From Pseudomonadota bacterium (lineage in GTDB: Bacteria > Pseudomonadota > Alphaproteobacteria > Rhizobiales > Rhizobiaceae), in NCBI GenBank assembly GCA_023388675.1, contig JAEWFU010000019.1, positions 1 through 7,544 of the forward strand: a stretch of DNA of 7,544 nucleotides, read 5' to 3'. A model generated the notes under the pieces. The model had not been told where the DNA came from and searched no databases. It saw only the letters and a list, made by a program, of their open reading frames with translations. A program made the translations under genes and the position numbers. Each line of letters begins with the position of its first letter. Position 1 is the stretch's first letter. Shown here one piece after another: positions 1 through 6,469 of the stretch.

Positions 1-116
1 GGATGAGGAAGATTGTGCGTCGAGCCCACAAGCGGTTGGCTCGATCAACCCACCTCCCTCATCCTGAGGTGCGAGCGCAGCGAGCCTCGAAGGACGCACA
101 GCGCCGCTGACGACTA
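1..116. repeat. Palindromic intergenic repeat, two facing partial copies
   Basis: This non-coding stretch downstream of the exporter operon holds a repeat of the type common in Hyphomicrobiales intergenic DNA. The right copy starts at 57 with CCTCATCCTGAGG and runs to about 99. Inside it, GAGG (66-69) can pair with CCTC (85-88) around a GC-rich loop. The first 8 bases (GGATGAGG) are the exact reverse complement of 57-64, and GTGCGT (15-20) is the reverse complement of ACGCAC (94-99), so a second, inverted copy seems to be cut by the window edge. An 11-base palindrome, CAGCGCCGCTG, lies at 99-109. The structure may help end transcription of the permease gene, but no T-run follows on the minus strand, so a classical terminator is not supported. 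The family assignment is from memory of such repeats. Confidence 0.55.
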
Positions 117-1325
117 CTATTCATGCCGTAGCGCGTCGATCGGGTCGAGCCGCGCGCCGCGCAGGGCGGGGAAGAACCCGAACACCATGCCGATCATGGC
201 CGAGAAGCCGACGGCGAGCGCAATCACCGCAAGGCTCGGCACGAACGGGATGGCCAGCGTGGTCGTCGCGACGACGGCGAGCAGCAGACCGAGCGCAATG
301 CCGATCAGCCCGCCCAGCAGCGAAAGCACCGTGGCCTCGACGAGGAACTGCACGAGAATGTGCTTTTCATGCGCGCCGATGGCGAGCCGGATGCCGATCT
401 CGCGCGTGCGCTCCGTCACCGACACCAGCATGATGTTCATGATGCCGATGCCACCGACCAGCAGGCTCACGCCCGCCAGCGCCCCCAGCATGCCGGTCAT
501 CACCGTGGTCGTGCTGGTCATCGCGTCGGCGATCTGGGTCATGTCGCGCACGTCGAAATTGTCTTCCTGCCCCGGTGCGATCCGGCGCGTGTCGCGCAGG
601 ATCTGCTCGACATTCGACATCACCTCACTCGTCGAAACGCCGTCCTGCGCCGCGACATAGATCATGTCGATGTCGCGATTGCCGGCGATACGCCGCTGGA
701 ACGTGCTGTGCGGCATCACGACGATGTTGTCCTGGTCCTGGCCGAAGCCCGATGTGCCCTTGGCCGCGAGCACGCCGATCACGCGGCAGCTCATCCGCCC
801 CACCCGGATCGCTACGCCGGTCGGATCACCGTCGCCGAAAAGCTCGCTGCGCACCGTCTGGCCGAGCAGGCATAGATTGGCGCCGCCGCGCGCTTCCGAA
901 TCCGTGAAGGCGCGCCCAAGCGCGACGTCCCATTCGCGCGCGATGAAATAGTCGGTGTCGGCGCCTGTCACCTGCACGGCCATGTTGTCGGCGCCATAGA
1001 CCACGCGCACGGTCTGCTGGGACGCTGCCGCGACGGCCTTCACGCCCTCCAGCCCCTCGGCCAGGCCTTCCAGGTCGCTTTCGCCGAGCGCACGGGGGGT
1101 GAAATTGGTAAGCCCGCCACGCATCGGGCGCGAGGCGTGCACCATCAGGAGGTTGCTGCCCAGCTTGCCGATGTCCTGCTTGACCTTTTCGGTGGTGCCG
1201 GAGCCGATGGTGATCATCGCGATCACCGCCGCCACGCCGATGACGATGCCCAGCAGCGTCAGGAACGAGCGCAGCGCGTTGCGGCGAACCGAGCGCAATG
1301 CCAGCCGGATCGTTTCGAACAGCAT
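117..1325 (-). CDS. MacB-type ABC transporter permease (FtsX-like)
   Basis: This 402-residue protein is the membrane subunit of a MacAB-type exporter. In this family the permease does not form a classical channel. It transmits ATP-driven movement to a periplasmic adaptor to expel substrates such as macrolides, peptides or lipids. The order is typical: TM1 at about 21-41, a large periplasmic domain at about 45-270, then TM2 (275-300), TM3 (325-353) and TM4 (363-388). The family motif V-TERTREIGIR-AIGA lies at 301-318 and the ending ARLDPIDALRHE at the C-terminus. The start ATG shares one base with the ATPase stop (TGATG). A GGAG ribosome site lies 8 bases upstream, inside the ATPase gene, so translation is probably coupled. 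E. coli MacB carries the ATPase and permease in one chain; here they are split. The substrate cannot be read from sequence, and related Lol- or FtsX-like systems share this fold. Confidence 0.93.
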   Translation of the reverse strand: MLFETIRLALRSVRRNALRSFLTLLGIVIGVAAVIAMITIGSGTTEKVKQDIGKLGSNLLMVHASRPMRGGLTNFTPRALGESDLEGLAEGLEGVKAVAAASQQTVRVVYGADNMAVQVTGADTDYFIAREWDVALGRAFTDSEARGGANLCLLGQTVRSELFGDGDPTGVAIRVGRMSCRVIGVLAAKGTSGFGQDQDNIVVMPHSTFQRRIAGNRDIDMIYVAAQDGVSTSEVMSNVEQILRDTRRIAPGQEDNFDVRDMTQIADAMTSTTTVMTGMLGALAGVSLLVGGIGIMNIMLVSVTERTREIGIRLAIGAHEKHILVQFLVEATVLSLLGGLIGIALGLLLAVVATTTLAIPFVPSLAVIALAVGFSAMIGMVFGFFPALRGARLDPIDALRHE

Positions 1326-2038
1326 CAGGCCGTCTCCATCCGGGCGGTGTCGGAGGCGATCTTGCCGTCGACGAAGGAAACGATGCGGTCGGCATAGGCC
1401 GCTACATCCGCCTCGTGCGTCACCATGACGATGGTCAGCCCCTTTTCCGCGTTCAGGCTGGTCAGCAGGTCCATGATCTCATGCGTGCGTGCCGTGTCGA
1501 GATTGCCGGTCGGCTCGTCGGCGACCAGCAATGTCGGCTGGGTGACGATAGCGCGCGCGATCGCTACGCGTTGCTGCTGCCCGCCGGAGAGCTCCGCCGG
1601 CGTATGGCTCTCGCGCCCCTGAAGCCCCACTTGCGCCAGCGCCTGCATGGCGAGTTCGCGGCGATCGCGTCCCGGCACGCCGCGATAGATCAGCGGCAGT
1701 TCTACATTCTCCGCCGCTGTGGTGCGCGGCAGCAGATTGTAGCCCTGAAAGACGAAGCCGATATAGCGATTGCGCAGCATCGCGCGCCGTGACCGGTCGA
1801 GCCCGCCGGCGTCGATGCCGAGAAAGCCGTGAACGCCGCGCGTCGGCGTGTCGAGGCAGCCGATAATGTTCATCGACGTCGACTTTCCGGAACCCGATGG
1901 CCCCATGATCGCGACGAACTCTCCGCGGCGGATCGTCAGGTCGACGCCCGCCAGCGCGTGCACCTGCGCTTCGCCGCTGCCGTACGTCTTCCAGACGTCC
2001 CGGAAGGTGAGGAGAGGGGTATCGGCCATGATGTTCAT
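1325..2038 (-). CDS. MacB-type ABC transporter ATP-binding protein
   Basis: This 237-residue ATPase would drive the permease encoded next to it from the cytoplasmic face of the inner membrane. All nucleotide-binding motifs are intact: Walker [10 protein letters not shown] (46-54), Q-loop Gln98 in FQGYNLL, signature LSGGQQQR (150-157), Walker B with DEPTGNLD (174-181) and the switch His208 in VMVTHE. The form GYNLLP and the DEPTGNLD ending are characteristic of the MacB/LolD group of export ATPases. The start at 2038 overlaps the adaptor stop in an ATGA, which supports translational coupling. A second in-frame ATG at 2029 (beginning MADTPLL) fits the usual N-terminus equally well, and neither has a well-spaced Shine-Dalgarno. 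Its length is normal for a stand-alone ATPase of this group. The pump type is sure; the transported compound is unknown. Confidence 0.95.
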   Translation of the reverse strand: MNIMADTPLLTFRDVWKTYGSGEAQVHALAGVDLTIRRGEFVAIMGPSGSGKSTSMNIIGCLDTPTRGVHGFLGIDAGGLDRSRRAMLRNRYIGFVFQGYNLLPRTTAAENVELPLIYRGVPGRDRRELAMQALAQVGLQGRESHTPAELSGGQQQRVAIARAIVTQPTLLVADEPTGNLDTARTHEIMDLLTSLNAEKGLTIVMVTHEADVAAYADRIVSFVDGKIASDTARMETA

Positions 2039-3369
2039 GGCCGGCCGCCCCGCGCGCCTCCCTCAGCCGCTGCGCGCGGTTGGCCCTGGGAAACGCCGAC
2101 GATCACGCGATCGCCCTGTTCGAGCCCGGAAAGGATTTCGACGAAGTCGCCGTCGGTGGCGCCCGTTTCTACCCGCACCTGCTCCGGCTGGCCGTCGCGC
2201 AGCACGTAGAGCGGACGACCCTCGCTGTCGCCTCCACCGCCGGACCGCCGCCCGAAACCGCGGCCCATGCGCATGCGCGGCATGAACAGCGACTGCAGCG
2301 ACCAGCCTGTGCGTTCTTCCGTCTGGGGCGGGCTGAAACGGAAGGCGGCAGCGGGCGCCAGCAGCACACCGTCGGCCTCGCGGGTGACGATGTCGACCGT
2401 CGCCGTCATGCCGGGGCGTAGCAAAAGCTCGCCATTGTCGACGTTGAGCCGTGCCTGATAGGTCACCACGCCCTCTGTCTCGGCCGAGGCATAGGAGATG
2501 TCGCGGATCGTCGCGTCGAACCGGCGGCCCGGAAACGCGTCGACGGTGAAGCGCGCGTCCTGGCCGGCCTCGACCGCGCCGATATCGGCTTCGTCGACGG
2601 CCGCTTTCAGTTCCATCGTCTCCAGGTTCTCGGCGATGACGAACAGCACAGGCGCCTGCATGGAGGACGCCACCGTCTGGCCGGGATTGACGGCACGGCT
2701 GAGCACGATGCCCTCGATCGGCGCATAGATCGTGCTCTTGGCGAGGTCGGCCTGCTGCAGCTTGAGCTCGGCTTCCGAGACGGCGACGTTCGCGCGGGCG
2801 ATCGATACCGCGCTCGCCGCCCGGTCGTTGGAGGCGGTGGCCGTTTCCAGCGCCTGCTCCGTCGCCATTCCGCGCCCAGAGAGCTGGCGCGTGCGTTCCA
2901 GCACCTGTTCGGTTTCGCGCTGCGTAACCTCGGCATCGACGACCCGCGCCTTGGCTGCCGCTACGTTGGCTTCGGCCCGCTCGATCTGTGCGAGGATGCG
3001 CGTCGTGTCGAGCTGTGCCAGCACGTCGCCCGCCGAAACCCGCTGGTTCTCCTCGGCATCGACGGAGCGCACGACCCCCGACAGCTCGCTGGAGATTTCA
3101 ACCTGCGTGAGCGGCTGCAGCGTGCCCGTGGCCGAAACCTCGACCGTGAGCGAGCCGGGCTCGATCGGCACGGTGCGGTAGAAAATCTGCTGCGTCGTTG
3201 CGCCGCCGAACTGCCACCATGCAACGCCGCCGCCGACGGCAAGCGCCAGCACGACGAGCAGCGGCCATCGCCGCCGCCTGCGCCCGGCGCTCTTGATTGC
3301 AAGCGCCTCTTCGATCGGTTCCGGGGAGGCGAACTTTGCCTTCTCGGGGCGCTCGACGATCTGGTCCAT
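2035..3369 (-). CDS. MacA/HlyD-family periplasmic adaptor subunit
   Basis: This 444-residue membrane fusion protein would link the MacB-type pump to an outer-membrane channel. It has an Arg-rich cytosolic N-terminus (about 35 residues), one membrane anchor at about 36-52 (PLLVVLALAVGGGVAWW), the first lipoyl/barrel half at about 70-122 (ATGTLQPLTQVEISSELSG, then GDVLAQLD), an alpha-hairpin coiled coil at about 125-211, the second lipoyl half at about 212-245 (IYAPIEGIVLSRAVNPGQTV), and beta-barrel and membrane-proximal domains after 250. Two features are odd: a Met/Arg/Gly-rich insert at about 362-381 within the C-terminal part, and a Gly/Arg-rich tail (434-444). It is the first gene of the operon. 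The start is the only usable one, since an in-frame stop lies four codons upstream, but a GAGGG sits only one base before the ATG, an awkward spacing. No TolC-like gene is in view. Confidence 0.93.
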   Translation of the reverse strand: MDQIVERPEKAKFASPEPIEEALAIKSAGRRRRRWPLLVVLALAVGGGVAWWQFGGATTQQIFYRTVPIEPGSLTVEVSATGTLQPLTQVEISSELSGVVRSVDAEENQRVSAGDVLAQLDTTRILAQIERAEANVAAAKARVVDAEVTQRETEQVLERTRQLSGRGMATEQALETATASNDRAASAVSIARANVAVSEAELKLQQADLAKSTIYAPIEGIVLSRAVNPGQTVASSMQAPVLFVIAENLETMELKAAVDEADIGAVEAGQDARFTVDAFPGRRFDATIRDISYASAETEGVVTYQARLNVDNGELLLRPGMTATVDIVTREADGVLLAPAAAFRFSPPQTEERTGWSLQSLFMPRMRMGRGFGRRSGGGGDSEGRPLYVLRDGQPEQVRVETGATDGDFVEILSGLEQGDRVIVGVSQGQPRAAAEGGARGGRP

Positions 3370-3497
3370 GCCCTCGTCCGCCTATGGTCTATCAATATCC
3401 CTTCAACCGACACATCATGGAAATTGCGCCGGATTTCAAATTAAAGTTTGGCCATCTTTCGCAACGCGCCATGGTTGAAGGAGGCTCGAAACAGGCA
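3370..3497. promoter_or_regulatory. Divergent intergenic region, exporter operon / phzF-like gene
   Basis: This 128-base gap separates two divergent genes and must hold promoters for both if they are not read from afar. It contains the most AT-rich patch nearby (3431-3449, ATTTCAAATTAAAGTTTGG), flanked by GC-rich coding DNA. I could not fix a -35/-10 pair on either strand. A clear AAGGAGG at 3478-3484 serves the plus-strand gene, 13 bases before its ATG. Confidence 0.4.
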
Positions 3498-4421
3498 ATG
3501 CCGCAACGCCCATACCTGATTTACGACGTGTTTTCCGACCGCAGGCTCGTCGGCAATCCGCTCGCCGTGGTGCTTGATTCAAAAGGCCTGGACGATGCCG
3601 CGATGCAGAAGATCGCCGGCGAGTTCAACCTGTCCGAAACCGTTTTCGTCTCGCCGGCTGCGAATGCGGCGCACACGGCCGCGATCCGCATCTTCACGCC
3701 GAAATACGAGCTTCCCTTTGCAGGCCATCCGACCGTGGGAACGGCCATAGCGCTGGCCGAACGCGGCAGCAGCGACGGTCCGGCCAACGATGCCGCCGCT
3801 CTGCTGGTGCTGGAGGAGAAGATCGGCAATGTGCGCTGCGCGGTGACGCACGAGGGTGGCCTGGCCTTCGCCGAGTTCGACCTGCCGCAGCTTTCCCGGC
3901 GGCTGGATTTCGAGCCGGACAACGAGGCCATCGCGGCAGCGATAGGGCTCGGGCCACATGAAATAGGCTTCGAGAATCACCAGCCGAGCCTGTGGACGGC
4001 GGGCGTGCCTTATCTCGCCGTGCCGGTGGCCGGTCTCGAGGCGATGGCGCAGATCCGTTTCGACGGCCCCGCCTGGCTGGAGCTTGCGCCGCGGCGCGGC
4101 GACGGCAACCCCGCCTGCGCCTATCTCTACTGCCGCGAGACCATCGGCCACGACAGCGCCTTCCATGCGCGCATGTTCGTGCCCGGTCCGCCGACTTATG
4201 AGGATCCGGCTACCGGCTCCGCCGTGGCGGCGTTCTCCGGCGCGGTGCTTCATTTCGATCAGCCGCGCGATGGCACCCACACATACTGGATCGAACAGGG
4301 CGTAGAGATGGGCCGTCCGTCCCGCATCCGGCTCGAAATCGAGGTGAAGGGTCTCGCCGCGAAAACGGCGCGCATCGGCGGCAACGCGGTGAAGATCGCC
4401 GAGGGCGTGCTTTCCCTCTGA
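3498..4421 (+). CDS. PhzF-family isomerase/epimerase
   Basis: This 307-residue protein belongs to the PhzF/YddE family, which share the two-domain diaminopimelate-epimerase fold but use no cofactor. PhzF itself isomerises trans-2,3-dihydro-3-hydroxyanthranilate in phenazine synthesis; most other members have unknown substrates. The catalytic Glu is present as Glu47 in FNLSETVFV, with His77 in PFAGHPTVGTA and Asp236 in YEDPATGSAVAAF, the three best-known active-site motifs. The start at 3498 is chosen because AAGGAGG lies 13 bases upstream and the typical N-terminal strand (PYLIYDVFSDRRLVGNPLAVV) begins just after it. An in-frame ATG at 3471 lies before that ribosome site, and the reading frame stays open back to 3297 without family similarity. 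No phenazine genes are nearby, so a role in that pathway is not supported. Confidence 0.93.
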   Translation: MPQRPYLIYDVFSDRRLVGNPLAVVLDSKGLDDAAMQKIAGEFNLSETVFVSPAANAAHTAAIRIFTPKYELPFAGHPTVGTAIALAERGSSDGPANDAAALLVLEEKIGNVRCAVTHEGGLAFAEFDLPQLSRRLDFEPDNEAIAAAIGLGPHEIGFENHQPSLWTAGVPYLAVPVAGLEAMAQIRFDGPAWLELAPRRGDGNPACAYLYCRETIGHDSAFHARMFVPGPPTYEDPATGSAVAAFSGAVLHFDQPRDGTHTYWIEQGVEMGRPSRIRLEIEVKGLAAKTARIGGNAVKIAEGVLSL

Positions 4422-4522
4422 TGCCTGCCGTCAGCAGCGGCGGCGCAAGCCGTCATTCCCGGCCGAGGGGAGCGAGAGAGTCGGGCCCATCGGTCCGGAC
4501 ATCGTCGGGCGTGGCCCGGTTC

Positions 4523-4541
4523 CGGATATGGCGCATATCCG
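4523..4541. repeat. Perfect 8-bp hairpin after the PhzF-like gene
   Basis: CGGATATG (4523-4530) and CATATCCG (4534-4541) are exact reverse complements with a 3-base GCG loop. It lies about 100 bases after the phzF-like stop, at the end of repeat copy A. No T-run follows on either strand, so it is not a standard intrinsic terminator, though it could still protect an mRNA end. Confidence 0.5.
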
Positions 4542-4563
4542 CACCCCCGCAAAATCATGGAGC

Positions 4564-4603
4564 GGCCGGCTCCCGCACCGCCGCGCGAACCCGCGAGCCG
4601 GCC
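4564..4603. repeat. 9-bp inverted repeat (hairpin) in repeat cluster
   Basis: GGCCGGCTC (4564-4572) pairs exactly with GAGCCGGCC (4595-4603) around a 22-base GC-rich loop. It sits between repeat copies A and B. No T-run follows, so a terminator role is unsupported. Confidence 0.45.
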
Positions 4604-4858
4604 GTGCTGCTCAATGGGTCCCGGATAGCCTGCGCTGCGCTCCGGCTTCCGGGATGACGGCGGGAAGGTCGCAGCCCAGTCTTTAACGTCGTCGGCGACT
4701 GGCGGAAAACATCCCTGAAGGCGTCATCCCGGCCAAGGGAGCGGAGCGACCGCAGAGCCGGGACCCATTGGTCCGACGTCGTGTGGCGCGGCCCGGTTGG
4801 GGATGTGGCGCGAGCCGGTCCCGCCGAGCCTGCGGCCAGCAAGGCATCGAGACGCGCG

Positions 4859-5098
4859 TCAGAGCCCCAGAATGGCCTTGGCTTCCTCGAGCGCGGCCAT
4901 GGAGCCGTCATGGTCACCGGCGCTGTGGAGTTCTTCTCCCTGCGCGCGCAGCTCGGCGACCTTGGCCGCATCCTCGCTGGAAAGCTCCGCGTTTGGCAGC
5001 GCGGCGTCGATTTCGCCCATCAGGGCGGGGCAGTTGTGGGCAAAGGCGGTGGCGGGCGAAAGCGCCAGCGCCGAGGCGACAAGCAGTATGCGCAACAT
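4859..5098 (-). CDS. Small secreted/periplasmic protein, function unknown
   Basis: This 79-residue protein has a clean signal peptide: MLRILLVASALALSPATAFA, with a predicted cut after Ala20 (AFA|HN). The mature 59 residues begin HNCPALMGEIDAAL and contain one cysteine (Cys23). They are predicted mostly helical and acidic, and end in EELHSAGDHDGSMAALEEAKAILGL, which resembles a single TPR-like helical hairpin. I recognise the layout as that of small exported proteins seen in alphaproteobacteria but know no function. The start at 5098 is decided by a strong AAGGAGG (5105-5111) spaced 6 bases away and by the signal peptide. The same frame is open upstream to 5278, but that part translates repeat DNA. 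The gene stands alone between repeat clusters and near a divergent tRNA gene. It is not a lipoprotein, because Cys23 is not in a lipobox. Confidence 0.82.
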   Translation of the reverse strand: MLRILLVASALALSPATAFAHNCPALMGEIDAALPNAELSSEDAAKVAELRAQGEELHSAGDHDGSMAALEEAKAILGL

Positions 5099-5104
5099 GG
5101 CTTT

Positions 5105-5111
5105 CCTCCTT
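5105..5111 (-). promoter_or_regulatory. Ribosome binding site of the small secreted protein
   Basis: A complete AAGGAGG on the minus strand lies 6 bases before the ATG at 5098. It settles the start codon against the longer upstream reading frame. Confidence 0.85.
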
Positions 5112-5225
5112 CGCCGGCTCGATACAAGGGCAGGCAGCCCTCGCCGCCGGCTGCCCGAGCCTATACCCGCGCAGGCTGGGGAAACAGGCGCGCCGGATAA
5201 TTTGATCGATGCGGGATTTGCGGGC

Positions 5226-5254
5226 TGGACAGGCCGGCAGTGAGCCGCTATAGG
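5226..5254 (+). promoter_or_regulatory. Candidate sigma-70 promoter of tRNA-Lys
   Basis: TGGACA (5226-5231) and TATAGG (5249-5254) are separated by 17 bases and match the TTGACA/TATAAT consensus at 5 and 4 of 6 positions. Transcription would start near 5260, giving a leader of about 35 bases before the tRNA. That leader contains a GC palindrome, GCCGCATGCGGC (5272-5283). The promoter is inferred from sequence only. Confidence 0.5.
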
Positions 5255-5294
5255 GGCCTCCTCTTGCAGCGGCCGCATGCGGCTGCCGCCCGGC

Positions 5295-5370
<76 letters not shown>

Positions 5371-5508
5371 TCCTTTCCTTAGTCTGCTGATTTCAAAAGA
5401 GACCCTTGTTTTCCAAGGCCATTCTCCTCCGGCATGTGCCTGAACGGAGTGTGTCAGCTAATTCGTGTAGCGTCTTATGATCCTCGGTGGAGGAGCATTA
5501 TCTTTAGC
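5371..5508. other. Intergenic region after tRNA-Lys, no gene seen
   Basis: I see no gene here. A short hairpin with 5-bp arms, CCTTG (5404-5408) and CAAGG (5414-5418), around TTTTC could be part of the tRNA's 3' end processing or termination, but no clear T-run follows. This stretch is less GC-rich than its surroundings. Confidence 0.4.
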
Positions 5509-5694
5509 CGTTAGCGCCGCCCCTCACCTGCCTGCCGGCATCCTCTCCCCGCAAACGGGGAGAGGAAGGCCCTCATCACCGCTTTCGCCAAACACCGGCG
5601 TTGAAGAACAGGCGCGGAGCAAGCGGCAGGCGCTCCTCTCCCCGTCCTTCACGGGGAGAGGATGCCGGCAGGCAGGTGAGGGGCAGCGCGAACG
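5509..5694. repeat. MITE-like inverted-repeat element with paired internal hairpins
   Basis: The outer arms 5509-5550 and 5653-5694 are reverse complements at 40 of 42 positions (mismatches at 5513/5690 and 5518/5685). They share the core CCCCTCACCTGCCTGCCGGC. Each end also contains its own hairpin: 5541-5551 with 5556-5566 (11 bp, loop CAAA) and 5634-5645 with 5651-5662 (12 bp, loop CCTTC). Counting these, about 52-55 bases at each end are mutually complementary, enclosing a unique core of about 67 bases. There is no transposase gene and no clear target-site duplication. This is either a small non-autonomous element or two facing copies of a palindromic repeat. The motif CTCTCCCCG...CGGGGAGAG is widespread in Hyphomicrobiales intergenic DNA, from memory. 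Confidence 0.75.
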
Positions 5695-5987
5695 TTCGAG
5701 GTCGGTAGCCGTTGGGTCACATAAAACGCGACATGCTTTAACCGCTGATGACCCGGGCCACTCCATCCGTCGAGTGGGCATTGCTCGGCGGGCGAATCCG
5801 GGCAGCAATTCTATGCCGCACAACATCGATTTCCACGCCGCGACCGGAGCGTCTTCGCTGTCGAGCCTTTGTGCTGGCACAAACAGATAGCCGTTTCCGG
5901 CGCGGATCGGGCCAGCCTTTGCGCCATCGTCCCGTGGCCAGGTGGTGCGACGTTTGTGCTCTTGCCGGCGTCCGCGGCGCTGAATTA
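5695..5987. other. Intergenic region upstream of the NO-response operon, no gene seen
   Basis: No gene is supported on either strand. Reading frames are open here only as long GC-rich shadows, including one on the minus strand that runs through the haemoglobin gene. A patch at about 5717-5743, whose minus strand reads GGTTAAAGCATGTCGCGTTT, resembles another scattered Hyphomicrobiales repeat. The promoter of the downstream operon should lie in the last ~60 bases; no convincing -35/-10 pair was found. Confidence 0.4.
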
Positions 5988-6010
5988 AAGAGGTATAGAA
6001 AATACCACTT
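5988..6010 (+). promoter_or_regulatory. Candidate NsrR operator
   Basis: AAGAGGTAT (5988-5996) and ATACCACTT (6002-6010) form an inverted repeat with 8 of 9 pairs matching, separated by AGAAA. Overall length (23 bp), AT-rich centre and AAGA.G.AT...AT.C..CTT outline resemble the NsrR site known from enterobacteria. It ends 11 bases before the haemoglobin ATG, in an otherwise GC-rich stretch, and the last gene of the operon encodes an NsrR-like repressor. The site would thus give autorepression relieved by nitric oxide. The palindrome is seen directly; the assignment to NsrR is inference. Confidence 0.7.
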
Positions 6011-6021
6011 ATGAGGCCGTC

Positions 6022-6459
6022 ATGAACGTCCCCCCGCCGGAACGGGTACGCCCGGTGCCTGAACTTCCCATCGATCGTCCCGGTCTCGACCGGGCCTTTA
6101 TCGGCGCGCTGGTTCGCGAGTTCTATCGCAGGGTCCGCGCCAACGAACGGCTCGGGCCGATCTTTGGCGGTGTCATCGGCGACGAATGGGAGCCGCACCT
6201 GGAGAAGATGACCGACTTCTGGTGCGCCGTCATCCTCAAGAACGGAGCCTATAGCGGGCGGCCGGTTCCCGCTCACCTGAAGCTCAAGCAGGTGAGGGAG
6301 GACGATTTCGACATATGGCTCGGCATCTTCAGGAAAACAGCGGCCGACCTCTGCGAGCCGGAGGTCGCCGCCGTGTTCGTCGAGCGCGCGGAACGCATCG
6401 CACAAAGCCTGAAGCTCGCGATGTTCTTCCGCCTTCCCGCTGCCGGGGGGGCTTCCTGA
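6022..6459 (+). CDS. Group III truncated haemoglobin
   Basis: This 145-residue protein is a 2-over-2 globin of group III, the class of Campylobacter Ctb, implicated in moderating nitric oxide and oxygen. The key haem-pocket residues are visible: Tyr35 (B10) in REFYRRVRAN, His59 (E7) in EWEPHLEKM, the DFW at 65-67, the proximal His85 (F8) in PVPAHLKL, and Trp99 (G8) in FDIWLGIF. Group III proteins typically have this Tyr/His/Trp distal set. Residues 1-20 form a Pro-rich N-terminal extension before helix A/B. The start at 6022 has only a weak GAGG five bases upstream. It is the first gene of an operon with a membrane protein and an NsrR-like repressor, and follows a likely NsrR operator. A role in NO detoxification is inferred from this context. 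No reductase partner is encoded nearby. Confidence 0.94.
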   Translation: MNVPPPERVRPVPELPIDRPGLDRAFIGALVREFYRRVRANERLGPIFGGVIGDEWEPHLEKMTDFWCAVILKNGAYSGRPVPAHLKLKQVREDDFDIWLGIFRKTAADLCEPEVAAVFVERAERIAQSLKLAMFFRLPAAGGAS

Positions 6460-6469
6460 GGGGATTGCA

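Larger units (their letters stand above)
4451..4811. repeat. Three copies of a GTCATCCCGG-type intergenic repeat
   Basis: The 437-base gap between the PhzF-like gene and the small secreted protein gene carries no convincing gene but three related repeat units. Copy A is 4451-4534 (plus, starting CGTCATTCCCGGCC). Copy B is 4612-4659 (minus orientation, ending GGGATGACG). Copy C is 4722-4811 (plus, starting CGTCATCCCGGCC). A and C also match beyond the core: GGTCCG, CGTCG, GGCCCGGTT and ATGTGGCGC or ATATGGCGC appear in the same order. Each unit has the CCCGG...CCGGG outline able to form a hairpin. Between A and B lie two further hairpins (4523-4541 and 4564-4603). These look like the multi-copy palindromic elements common in Hyphomicrobiales intergenic DNA. 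Confidence 0.6.

Noticed and set aside
3431..3450. Operator palindrome in the AT-rich patch of the divergent promoter region
   Set aside because: Only the outer CAAA/TTTG arms pair well; 10 of 14 positions match, which is weak for an AT-rich stretch.
3297..3497. 67-codon N-terminal extension of the PhzF-like protein
   Set aside because: It overlaps the adaptor gene on the other strand and has no family similarity. A good AAGGAGG lies just before the ATG at 3498.
4523..4603. Intrinsic terminators for the PhzF-like gene
   Set aside because: Two good hairpins exist, but neither is followed by a T-run on either strand.
4555..4971. Minus-strand 138-codon frame in the repeat cluster
   Set aside because: It is made mostly of repeat copies B and C, overlaps the small secreted protein gene, and has no domain.
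5099..5278. Upstream extension of the small secreted protein to 5278
   Set aside because: It would bury the signal peptide in the middle of the protein and translates repeat-like DNA (the SPACAGIGSG stretch is typical of translated palindromic repeats). A full Shine-Dalgarno marks the start at 5098.
5509..5694. CRISPR array
   Set aside because: There are only two repeat units, in opposite orientation, with no regular spacers.
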